Origin: Planctomycetales bacterium
GTDB lineage: Bacteria; Planctomycetota; SBBH01
Assembly (NCBI GenBank): GCA_005239795.1
Contig: SBBH01000175.1
Span: 1 to 7,027, forward strand
DNA: 7,027 bases
Reading direction: 5' to 3'
In this document: positions 1 to 5,095 of the stretch, piece after piece
Numbering within the stretch: the first letter of the stretch is position 1
How the letters are laid out: every line of letters starts with the position of its first letter
Notes under the pieces: model-generated
What the model saw: only the letters and a program-made list of their open reading frames with translations
Databases searched by the model: none
What the model was told of the DNA's origin: nothing
Translations under genes and position numbers: made by a program

Positions 1-847
1 AGCGCAGGTCATAGACAACGGGGCCCTTGCGCAGGGCGAGCCGTTCGCGCGCGAGGAGGGGGGTCACGAGATCTGTCGGGACGATCGCGCCCGCGCCGTC
101 GACGAAGACGCATCGGTCGGCGTCGCCGTCTAAGGCCACACCGAGGTCGCATCGGTGTTCGCGCACCGCCTTCTGGAGGTCACGGAGATTCGCGGGTTTT
201 AAGGGGTTCGCCTCGTGGTTCGGGAAGCGGCCGTCCGGCTCCATGTAGAGCCCCACGCAGGCGACGCCGGGGAGGGCCGAGAGAAGCCGCGCGGCGAAGG
301 GGCCGCCGGAGCCGTTTCCGGCGTCGACGGCGATCGTCGAGGGGCGGATTTTACGCGCGAAAGAGAGGAGGTGAGCCAGATAGGCGTCGGCCGCCGGGAA
401 TACCCGCAGGGTTCCTTTTTTGCGCGCCGGAGCGGCGCTTTCGCCTTTTTTTTCATTCAGGAGTGCCGCACGGTTTTCGATCTCGCGGATGCCGTCGTCA
501 TAGGAGATCGGGGAGGCCCCCTTCCCGCAGAGCTTGAATCCGTTGTAGCGCGCCGGATTGTGGCTGGCGGTGACCATGAGTCCTGCGTCGGCGCCGGCGT
601 GGGCGGTGGCGAAGTACACGAGAGGCGTCGTCACCATCCCGACATCTAAAACGTCGCAGCCGGCGTCTCGCATCCCGTCGGCGGCGGCGGCGAAAAGCTC
701 GGCGGAAGACTTCCGCATATCGCGCCCGGCGACGACCGTCCGGGCGGTGAGCATCTCGGCGAACGCGCGGCCGATGCGGTAGGCCGTTCGCTCGTCGAGT
801 TCCTCAGGATAGATCCCGCGGATGTCATAGGCCTTGTAGATGGACAT
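1..847 (-). CDS. Phosphomannomutase/phosphoglucomutase, N-terminal 282 residues (gene continues past the left edge)
   Basis: This cytosolic alpha-D-phosphohexomutase should interconvert the 6- and 1-phosphates of mannose or glucose, supplying GDP-mannose or UDP-glucose for surface polysaccharide. The visible part starts MSIYKAYDIRG, the usual opening of the ManB/AlgC group. It contains the phosphoserine loop TASHNP (residues 93-98, catalytic Ser95) and the metal loop DGDADR (240-245), so domain 1 and most of domain 2 are present; the sugar-binding and C-terminal domains lie outside the window. Residues about 131-147 form a Lys/Ala-rich linker that looks longer than usual. The ATG overlaps the hemB stop by one base (TGATG) and has no clear Shine-Dalgarno, so translation is probably coupled to hemB. 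Substrate choice between mannose and glucose cannot be read from this fragment. The family assignment is firm from the two signature motifs. Confidence 0.93.
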   Translation of the reverse strand, partial: MSIYKAYDIRGIYPEELDERTAYRIGRAFAEMLTARTVVAGRDMRKSSAELFAAAADGMRDAGCDVLDVGMVTTPLVYFATAHAGADAGLMVTASHNPARYNGFKLCGKGASPISYDDGIREIENRAALLNEKKGESAAPARKKGTLRVFPAADAYLAHLLSFARKIRPSTIAVDAGNGSGGPFAARLLSALPGVACVGLYMEPDGRFPNHEANPLKPANLRDLQKAVREHRCDLGVALDGDADRCVFVDGAGAIVPTDLVTPLLARERLALRKGPVVYDLR

Positions 848-1836
848 CAGTGTTTCGCGCGCGCGTGATCCCGCGCAGCGTCCCGCGCCCAGTAAGTGCA
901 GATCATGTCGGCGCCGGCACGCCGGATCGCGGTCAGGATCTCATCGCGCGCGGCGCGTTCATCGAGCCAACCCTTGGCCGCGGCGGCCTTCACGGCCGCA
1001 TACTCGCCGCTCACGCTGTAGGCCGCGATCGGGACGTCAAAGCGCCCGCGCGCGGCGCGGATGACGTCCAGATACGCCAGGGCTGGCTTGACCATCGCGA
1101 TATCCGCCCCCTCGTCGATGTCGAGCGCGATCTCGCGCAGGGCCTCGCGGGCATTGGCCGGATCCATCTGGTAGCCCCGCCGGTCCTGGCTCGCGGGTGG
1201 TGCGGAGCCGGCCGCGTCCCGGAACGGTCCGTAGAAGGCCGAGGCGTACTTGGCCGCGTAGGAGAGGATCGCCGTCGAGGAGAGCCCCGCCGCGTCGAGC
1301 GCGCGGCGGATCGCGCCGACCCGGCCGTCCATCATGTCGCTCGGGGCAATGACATCCGCACCGGCCTTGGCATAGGCGACGGCGATCTGGGCGAGCCGTC
1401 GGATCGAGGCGTCGTTGTCGACGGCACCGCCCCGGCCGGGGATGGCGCAGTGGCCGCTTGTCGTGTAGGCGCAGAGGCACACATCGGCGATGAGGCCGAT
1501 CCGGTTTGAGAGCCGTTTTTTAAGAAGAGCGGAGGCTTTCAAGATCACCCCCTCGCGTGCGTCGGCGCCGCTCCCCCGCGCGTCCTTGCGCTCGGTCCGC
1601 CCGAACAACAGGACGGCCCGCACGCCGAGATCCGCAAGCGCCTCGACCTCTTCGGCGAGCCGGTCGACCGAGAGATGAAACTGTCCCGGCAGGGAGGGGA
1701 TGGGGCGCCGGATTTTCGTGCCCGGCACCACAAAGAGCGGTGCGATCAAGGCTTCTGGCGCGAGGCGCGTTTCACGCACGAGATCCCTCATCCAGAGGGT
1801 GCGGCGTAGGCGCCGCGGACGGTGGGCGGGGAACAT
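847..1836 (-). CDS. hemB: Delta-aminolevulinic acid dehydratase (porphobilinogen synthase)
   Basis: HemB condenses two 5-aminolevulinate molecules to porphobilinogen in the cytosol, the first common step of tetrapyrrole synthesis. The 329-residue product has the family's usual length. The zinc-type cysteine motif DVCLC...HC is complete (Cys120, Cys122, Cys130), so a Zn-dependent enzyme is expected. The two substrate-binding lysines are Lys196 in AKYASAFYGPF and Lys250 in MVKPALAYLD. SVSGEYAA and QMDPANAREALRE are also typical. I chose the ATG at 1836 because the protein then begins MFPAHRPRRLRR, as HemB proteins do. An in-frame ATG at 1914 would add 26 residues translated from the upstream heptamer repeat and is unlikely to be used. 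No Shine-Dalgarno precedes 1836; the bases just upstream are CCCCTCC, and a TATAAT lies 10 bases upstream. The stop codon overlaps the start of the phosphohexomutase gene. Confidence 0.97.
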   Translation of the reverse strand: MFPAHRPRRLRRTLWMRDLVRETRLAPEALIAPLFVVPGTKIRRPIPSLPGQFHLSVDRLAEEVEALADLGVRAVLLFGRTERKDARGSGADAREGVILKASALLKKRLSNRIGLIADVCLCAYTTSGHCAIPGRGGAVDNDASIRRLAQIAVAYAKAGADVIAPSDMMDGRVGAIRRALDAAGLSSTAILSYAAKYASAFYGPFRDAAGSAPPASQDRRGYQMDPANAREALREIALDIDEGADIAMVKPALAYLDVIRAARGRFDVPIAAYSVSGEYAAVKAAAAKGWLDERAARDEILTAIRRAGADMICTYWARDAARDHARAKH

Positions 1837-1846
1837 GGAGGGGCAT

Positions 1847-1852
1847 ATTATA
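1847..1852 (-). promoter_or_regulatory. Possible -10 box for hemB
   Basis: A perfect TATAAT sits on the minus strand with 10 bases between it and the hemB ATG. No TTGACA-like -35 lies 16-18 bases upstream; that position falls inside the heptamer repeat. If the box is used, transcription would start only about 3-4 bases before the ATG, giving an almost leaderless hemB message. This fits the missing Shine-Dalgarno. An AT-rich spacer in GC-rich DNA can produce such a match by chance. Confidence 0.35.
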
Positions 1853-1858
1853 TAGAAA

Positions 1859-1922
1859 CGTGGATCGTGATTCGTGCTTCGTGAGTCGTCGACGAACCAC
1901 GCATCACAGATCACGAAATACG
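1859..1922. repeat. Degenerate heptamer repeat forming a 64-base imperfect dyad
   Basis: About nine 7-base units run from 1860 to 1922. On the plus strand the left units resemble GTGATTC (GTGGATC, GTGATTC, GTGCTTC, GTGAGTC). The right units resemble the reverse complement, with CATCACA and GATCACG. The centre is the perfect palindrome TCGTCGACGA (1886-1895). Pairing outward from it matches at most positions, including an eight-pair run at 1865-1871 against 1910-1916 plus a G-U pair. RNA from either strand could therefore fold into a long hairpin. It fills most of the ndk-hemB spacer. Heptanucleotide repeats of this general kind are known as intergenic elements in cyanobacteria (STRR) and occur in other genomes. 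Its role here, such as transcript-end protection, weak termination or a mobile remnant, is unknown. Confidence 0.7.
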
Positions 1923-1930
1923 AACGGTGG

Positions 1931-2416
1931 TCAGACCGGCTTCCCTTCCGATAGATCGTACGTCCAGGCGAAGTCCGAAAGCGCCGCCGCGTGGAGTTCG
2001 TCCGACTTGAAGTAGAGGGCGATTTCCTTTCGGGCAGCTTCGGGCGAATCGGACCCGTGGATGAGGTTGAAGCTGTCGCTTACGCCGAAATCCCCCCGCA
2101 GGGTTCCCGGTTCGGCATTCGAGCCGAAGGTGGCGCCCATCATCTTGCGGGTGATCGCGATCACATTTTTTCCCTGGACCGCGAGGACAATCACGGGGCC
2201 CGACGTGATGTATTGGATGAGCGACTTAAAAAATGGTTTTTTGCGGTGCACGCCGTAGTGGCGCAGGGCGAGGGCACGGGAAATCTGGATCATCTTCATC
2301 CCCACGATCTGGAGCCCCTTGTCCTCGACGCGCGCCAGGATCCGCCCCGTCAGGCGCCGCTGGACGGCGTCGGGCTTCAGGATGAGGAGCGTCTGAGGGA
2401 GTGTGGTGCGGGGCAT
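1931..2416 (-). CDS. ndk: Nucleoside diphosphate kinase
   Basis: Ndk moves the gamma-phosphate of ATP to other nucleoside diphosphates through a phosphohistidine, balancing NTP and dNTP pools in the cytosol. The 161-residue protein carries LILKPDAV near the N-terminus (Lys14), the nucleotide-binding segment ATFGSNAEPGTLRGDFG (residues 95-111), and the catalytic histidine His120 in NLIHGSDSPEAA. The family usually reads TNPxxAxPGTIRGD; here FG replaces the common NP pair. The protein is somewhat longer than the usual 140-150 residues, with a short tail ending DLSEGKPV. The ATG at 2416 gives the expected N-terminus; upstream in-frame codons lie inside the preceding gene. It begins 4 bases after the zinc-ribbon gene's stop, with only a weak AGGG before the ATG, so coupling to that gene is likely. 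Confidence 0.97.
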   Translation of the reverse strand: MPRTTLPQTLLILKPDAVQRRLTGRILARVEDKGLQIVGMKMIQISRALALRHYGVHRKKPFFKSLIQYITSGPVIVLAVQGKNVIAITRKMMGATFGSNAEPGTLRGDFGVSDSFNLIHGSDSPEAARKEIALYFKSDELHAAALSDFAWTYDLSEGKPV

Positions 2417-2420
2417 GGCC

Positions 2421-2759
2421 CTAGAAGTAGACGACCTCCCGTTCCCGTTCGGAGAGGATCGCGCAGGCGGAGGCGCCAAGGAAAAAGATCCCCGCGGCAA
2501 CCCACAGGGCGTCTCCCAAGCCGGCCTCTTCGGGGAAAATCTGGATGCCGATCAAGAGGAGCGCCAGAACCGCAGAGCCCCCGCCGATCCAGCACAAAAG
2601 GCGCGTCTTGGCGTGCCGGGCCGTGATCGATTGGCGCAGTGCCGCGTTCCCTGCGGGCGCCTCATGTTCGCAACTCGAGCAGATCACCTTGTCGGCTGTA
2701 GCTGCGAAATCTACGGACTCGATCTCGCCGCAGGATCGGCAGACAAGCGGGATTTTCAC
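2421..2759 (-). CDS. Small zinc-ribbon membrane protein of unknown function
   Basis: This gene encodes 112 residues that I do not recognise as a named family. The N-terminus holds two CxxC pairs 17 residues apart, CRSC (Cys7, Cys10) and CSSC (Cys27, Cys30), a pattern that should bind one zinc as a ribbon. Two hydrophobic stretches follow at about residues 54-74 and 84-103, likely membrane helices, and the tail is charged (SEREREVVYF). The start is inferred to be the GTG at 2759: it overlaps the nuoA stop in a GTGA arrangement, and the protein then begins MKIPLVCRSCG. In-frame codons further upstream would read through nuoA. It lies between nuoA and ndk and is almost certainly co-transcribed with both. 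A role in Complex I assembly or metal handling is possible only by position; a housekeeping membrane zinc-ribbon protein is equally possible. Confidence 0.8.
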   Translation of the reverse strand: MKIPLVCRSCGEIESVDFAATADKVICSSCEHEAPAGNAALRQSITARHAKTRLLCWIGGGSAVLALLLIGIQIFPEEAGLGDALWVAAGIFFLGASACAILSEREREVVYF

Positions 2760-3187
2760 CGGTTTTCTCTTTGGACGGGTTTTGCGGGGGTCCCGGCCGA
2801 AAAGCGGGGCTGGGGTCGAACCCAATCGAGGTCCCCCTTGCGCCAGGCGTAGACCAGGCCCAGGGCCAGGATCCCGACGAAGATCATGAGTTCCCAGAAG
2901 GCGAGAGCCCCGTGTCCGGCGGCGGCCCAGGATTTGAGACAGACCGTCACCGGGAGGATCACCGCCAATTCGACCTCGAAGACGACGAACACCAGGGCCA
3001 CCATGTAGAAGCGGGGGTTGAAGCGGATCCAGGCGTCCCCCACGGGATCCTCGCCGCATTCGTAGGGCATCGCCTTCTCGGGGGAAGGGCGCGACGGACG
3101 CAACAGCCGGCTCAGGAAGAGGTTGATGCCGACGAACGCGAAGGCAAAGAGGATAAAGCAGAGAATGACGCCGAATCCTTCAAGCAT
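2756..3187 (-). CDS. nuoA: NADH-quinone oxidoreductase subunit A
   Basis: NuoA is one of the small membrane-arm subunits of respiratory Complex I, lying near the quinone site. The 143-residue product shows the family signature: MPYECGEDPVGDAWIRFNP followed by RFYMVALVFVVFEVE, including the conserved Cys-Gly loop and the acidic residues in the second helix. Three hydrophobic helices are evident: about residues 5-27, 61-81 and 93-112. The C-terminal tail is basic and polar and runs about 30 residues past the last helix. It is the first gene of the minus-strand cluster and its stop overlaps the next gene. nuoB and the other subunits are not next to it, unlike the standard nuo operon. The ATG at 3187 has only a poor AAAAG upstream rather than a good Shine-Dalgarno. 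Confidence 0.96.
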   Translation of the reverse strand: MLEGFGVILCFILFAFAFVGINLFLSRLLRPSRPSPEKAMPYECGEDPVGDAWIRFNPRFYMVALVFVVFEVELAVILPVTVCLKSWAAAGHGALAFWELMIFVGILALGLVYAWRKGDLDWVRPQPRFSAGTPAKPVQRENR

Positions 3188-3195
3188 CTTTTGAG

Positions 3196-3224
3196 ACGCT
3201 AAGCGGGGAGGTTTTTTGTGTCAA
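3196..3224 (-). promoter_or_regulatory. Possible promoter for nuoA and the minus-strand cluster
   Basis: On the minus strand a perfect TTGACA (3224-3219) is followed by a 17-base spacer and TAGCGT (3201-3196), which matches the -10 consensus at three of six positions. The -10 end is only 8 bases from the nuoA ATG, so a transcript from it would be nearly leaderless. The exact -35 and ideal spacing favour a real promoter; the poor -10 weakens it. No better candidate is visible in the spacer. Confidence 0.4.
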
Positions 3225-3251
3225 GGGTTTCGTTGACGAGGGGTGTGCTTG

Positions 3252-3311
3252 CTAGTACTTCGACACGAAAGTTTTGAGTGCTGCGCATCAAAACTTTCAG
3301 CTCAGCACTAG
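3252..3311. repeat. Nested inverted repeat in the divergent spacer
   Basis: GAAAGTTTTGA (3267-3277) and TCAAAACTTTC (3288-3298) are perfect 11-base inverted copies around a 10-base loop. Outside them, CTAGT (3252-3256) and ACTAG (3307-3311) also match, making an interrupted dyad of about 60 bases. A competing stem uses AGTGCTG (3277-3283) and CAGCACT (3303-3309), which overlaps the first stem, so the two folds exclude each other. No T-tract follows on the plus strand, so it does not look like an intrinsic terminator. It lies upstream of both divergent genes. Confidence 0.65.
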
Positions 3312-3374
3312 TGGTAAGCGAGGAAATCTTGGTAGTGTATACGGCATGAAGACTTCCGAGTCGAACCACTAGTG
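3306..3374. repeat. 10-base inverted repeat upstream of the anti-sigma factor gene
   Basis: CACTAGTGGT (3306-3315) and ACCACTAGTG (3365-3374) are perfect inverted copies 49 bases apart. Each copy also contains the palindrome CACTAGTG. They bracket the stretch just upstream of the gene at 3400. They could be paired operator sites or the base of a long stem-loop. The left copy overlaps the previous nested repeat. No clear promoter for the rightward genes could be assigned between them; the TATAC at 3338-3342 lacks a matching -35. Confidence 0.55.
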
Positions 3375-3399
3375 TTCTCCGGGACTTATCGGGGGGAGC

Positions 3400-3822
3400 A
3401 TGGTGACGGCCATCCGACGCGATCTTTCCATACAACTCCAGACCGAGGGGCTCCAAAAGGTCCGTGCCTTTATCGCCGAGATCGTCCGGGCTTCCGAAAT
3501 GGAGGAAAATCTTCAGAACCGGATCACGCTCGCGATCGACGAGGCGATCACCAACATCATCAAGCATGCCTACGAGGAGAAGCACCAGGACCGCATCCGG
3601 ATCACGGTGGACGTCAGTCCCAAGCGTTTTGAGGTTGTTATTTACGACTCCGGGTGCTCTTTCAACCCCAAGGAAGTCAAGGCGCCGGATATCCAACAGC
3701 TCGTCCGGGAAGGGCGCCGGGGGGGGCTCGGGGTCTTTCTCATGCGCAAGATCATGGATGAAGTGGAATACGTCTTCCACGAAGGAGTCCGCAACGAGCT
3801 CCGCATGGTGAAGTATCTCTAG
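3400..3822 (+). CDS. RsbW/SpoIIAB-like anti-sigma factor serine kinase
   Basis: This 140-residue protein has the GHKL ATPase fold of anti-sigma factor kinases, which hold a sigma factor or other partner inactive and phosphorylate a STAS antagonist on serine. The N box is DEAITNIIKHAY (residues 47-58, with Glu48 and Asn52), the G1 box is YDSG (82-85, Asp83 and Gly85), and the glycine-rich G2 loop is GRRGGLGVFLM (105-115). These match the HATPase_c_2 group rather than sensor kinases, and no other domain is present. The ATG at 3400 follows GGGGGGAG. The next gene encodes a STAS protein 11 bases downstream, which is the usual partner-switch pairing. No sigma factor gene is adjacent, so the target of this switch is unknown; it could act on a distant sigma factor or on a non-sigma partner. 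Confidence 0.92.
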   Translation: MVTAIRRDLSIQLQTEGLQKVRAFIAEIVRASEMEENLQNRITLAIDEAITNIIKHAYEEKHQDRIRITVDVSPKRFEVVIYDSGCSFNPKEVKAPDIQQLVREGRRGGLGVFLMRKIMDEVEYVFHEGVRNELRMVKYL

Positions 3823-3833
3823 GGGAGGGAGCG

Positions 3834-4181
3834 ATGGCCGACCTTGAGGTGACGAGCCAGCAGTGTTCGGGCAAGGTGTTCTACCTGGGGCTTAAAGGGT
3901 TTCTGGATGCCCATACCTTTGAGCGTCTGGAGAAGACGATTTCTGGCCTTTTCGCGCAGGGGCATTACCGGGTGGTCGTGGATCTCTCGGGGGTCGGCTA
4001 CATCGGGAGCGCCGGGGCGGGGGTCTTTATCGGCGCCCTGGGGAAGGCCCGCGACCACCAGGGGGATCTCGTCTTACTGACCCCATCGCCTGCGGTGCAG
4101 GAGGTCCTCGACCTTTTGGGGCTTTGCCAGATCTTTCGGATTGCCAAGACCTTGGACGAGGCCCAGACGTTTTTTAGCTGA
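3834..4181 (+). CDS. STAS-domain anti-sigma factor antagonist (SpoIIAA/RsbV-like)
   Basis: This 115-residue single STAS domain should be the phosphorylatable partner of the upstream kinase. When unphosphorylated it would bind the kinase and free its target. The core motif DLSGVGYIGSAGAGVFIG (residues 50-67) aligns with the DLSxVxFMDSSGLGVLL signature. Ser59 falls at the phosphorylated serine. The normally preceding aspartate is glycine here, and the second serine is alanine. The remainder shows the alternating strand-helix pattern of STAS, with VVVDLS and LVLLTPS as core strands. A strong GGGGAGGGAG precedes the ATG. The stop overlaps the ispD start by one base. Ser59 makes regulation by phosphorylation likely, but the altered loop may change how it is phosphorylated or dephosphorylated. 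Confidence 0.93.
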   Translation: MADLEVTSQQCSGKVFYLGLKGFLDAHTFERLEKTISGLFAQGHYRVVVDLSGVGYIGSAGAGVFIGALGKARDHQGDLVLLTPSPAVQEVLDLLGLCQIFRIAKTLDEAQTFFS

Positions 4182-4969
4182 TGCCCCCTTCCGCGAAGCT
4201 GGGCGTCCTGATCCTGGCTGCCGGCCGGTCTCGGCGCCTGGCCGGGCGCGTCCGAAAACCTTTCCGGAATCTGGCAGGCATTCCGCTCTATCGGCATTCC
4301 CTGGATCTCTTTCGCGCCATGAACGAGGTCTCTCAGATTGTTCTCGTGGTCCCCCGCGGAGAGCTTGTGCGGATGCGGGCCGTTGTCAGACGCCTCGACC
4401 CGCAGGGAGGGCGCCTCACGGCAGTGCGCGGCGGGGCCACCCGAGCTGGCTCGGTCCGGGAGGGCCTGCGCGCGCTCCCCGCCGCCTTGCGATGGGTCGC
4501 GATCCACGATGCCGCGCGCCCGCTCGTGACGGCGGCGCTGGCACGGCGGGTGTTCGCGGCGGCGCGAGCCACGGGGGGGGCGGTCCCCGCGCTTCCCGTG
4601 GCGGAGACTCTCAAGTGCGGGCACCGGGGGATCGTCGTACGGACCGTCCCGCGCCAAGGGCTCTGGACGGTCCAAACGCCGCAGATCTTCCGGCGCGCCT
4701 CTCTTGAAGCCGCCTTTACACGGCATCGGGGGTGGAGGAGATGGACCGATGACGCCTCGGCCTTCGAGGCGGAAGGGCTGCCGGTCCGGATCGTCCTGGG
4801 CGACCGGGCGAATCTCAAGATCACGGCGCCCGGGGATCTCAACTGGGCCGAGATTTTCTTCAAAATCTTCTCAAGCCGCCGCTGCGTCTGGCCGATGAAG
4901 CGATCCAGGTCTCCCTCCCTCTCCCGAGACCGGCGGTTCCCTGTTGGGGGCCGGGAAGAGCGCGGTTAG
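4181..4969 (+). CDS. ispD: 2-C-methyl-D-erythritol 4-phosphate cytidylyltransferase
   Basis: IspD joins CTP and methylerythritol phosphate to give CDP-methylerythritol, the third step of the MEP isoprenoid pathway in the cytosol. Nucleotide-binding residues lie in LILAAGRSRRLAGRVRKPF (residues 10-28). Here the key lysine is Lys26 in RKPF rather than the usual PK order. Further motifs are GGATRAGSVREGL (84-96), AIHDAARP (107-114), VPRQGLWTVQTPQIF (156-170) and TDDASAFEAEG (189-199), then NLKITAPGDL (211-220). The conserved region ends near residue 221. About 40 further residues follow, basic and Ser/Arg-rich, that I cannot match to any domain; the E. coli enzyme has 236 residues against 262 here. 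The ATG overlaps the STAS stop (TGATG), so it is probably translated with the two regulators. ispF is not next to it in this window. Confidence 0.94.
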   Translation: MPPSAKLGVLILAAGRSRRLAGRVRKPFRNLAGIPLYRHSLDLFRAMNEVSQIVLVVPRGELVRMRAVVRRLDPQGGRLTAVRGGATRAGSVREGLRALPAALRWVAIHDAARPLVTAALARRVFAAARATGGAVPALPVAETLKCGHRGIVVRTVPRQGLWTVQTPQIFRRASLEAAFTRHRGWRRWTDDASAFEAEGLPVRIVLGDRANLKITAPGDLNWAEIFFKIFSSRRCVWPMKRSRSPSLSRDRRFPVGGREERG

Positions 4970-5002
4970 TGGTTGAACGAACCCATCGAGGGTTTCAGGG
5001 CT

Positions 5003-5017
5003 ATGCAGAGTCTGCAT
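5003..5017. promoter_or_regulatory. 15-base palindrome, possible operator
   Basis: ATGCAGA and TCTGCAT are perfect inverted copies around a single G. The site centres about 46 bases before the -35 box of the porin promoter. No T-run follows, so it is not an intrinsic terminator. Its size and symmetry suit the binding site of a dimeric transcription regulator, but no regulator is identified. A smaller hairpin, AACCC-ATCGA-GGGTT, lies just upstream at 4980-4994. Confidence 0.4.
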
Positions 5018-5055
5018 GGGGGAGGTCCGGAAGGCGAAAAAAAGCGATTAATTTC

Positions 5056-5084
5056 TTGACAGATGTGGGGACATTCTTAAGAAT
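5056..5084 (+). promoter_or_regulatory. Sigma70-like promoter of the porin gene
   Basis: A perfect TTGACA (5056-5061) is followed by a 17-base spacer and AAGAAT (5079-5084), which matches the -10 consensus at four of six positions. Transcription would start near 5091, giving a leader of about 110 bases before the ATG at 5200. The -10 box lies inside the perfect 12-base palindrome ATTCTTAAGAAT (5073-5084). That palindrome is flanked by GGGG (5067-5070) and CCCC (5085-5088). A repressor bound there would block the promoter. Confidence 0.65.
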
Positions 5085-5088
5085 CCCC
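5067..5088. promoter_or_regulatory. Palindrome over the -10 box, possible operator
   Basis: ATTCTTAAGAAT (5073-5084) is a perfect 12-base palindrome, and GGGG before and CCCC after extend the symmetry with a two-base interruption on the left. The overlap with the -10 box suggests a repressor site. The -10 box itself needs AT-rich sequence, so part of the symmetry could be coincidental. Confidence 0.4.
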
Positions 5089-5095
5089 CTGATTT

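Noticed and set aside
215..649. Plus-strand frame of 144 codons inside the mutase gene
   Set aside because: The opposite strand encodes the TASHNP and DGDADR motifs of a phosphohexomutase, so this is a shadow.
1837..1914. 26-residue upstream extension of HemB
   Set aside because: The extension translates the heptamer repeat and lacks a ribosome binding site, while MFPAHRPRRLRR matches the normal HemB start.
1859..1922. CRISPR array
   Set aside because: Repeat units are only 7 bases, degenerate and without spacers.
3199..3780. Minus-strand open frame of 193 codons across the anti-sigma gene and the divergent spacer
   Set aside because: It is antisense to clear GHKL motifs, and its end is translated inverted repeat with no recognisable domain.
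3998..4726. Minus-strand frame of 242 codons opposite the STAS and ispD genes
   Set aside because: Both plus-strand genes have full family signatures; the antisense product is Arg/Pro/Gly-rich without motifs.
4980..5017. Terminator after ispD
   Set aside because: The AACCC/GGGTT hairpin and the 15-base palindrome are not followed by a T-run, so rho-independent termination is not supported.
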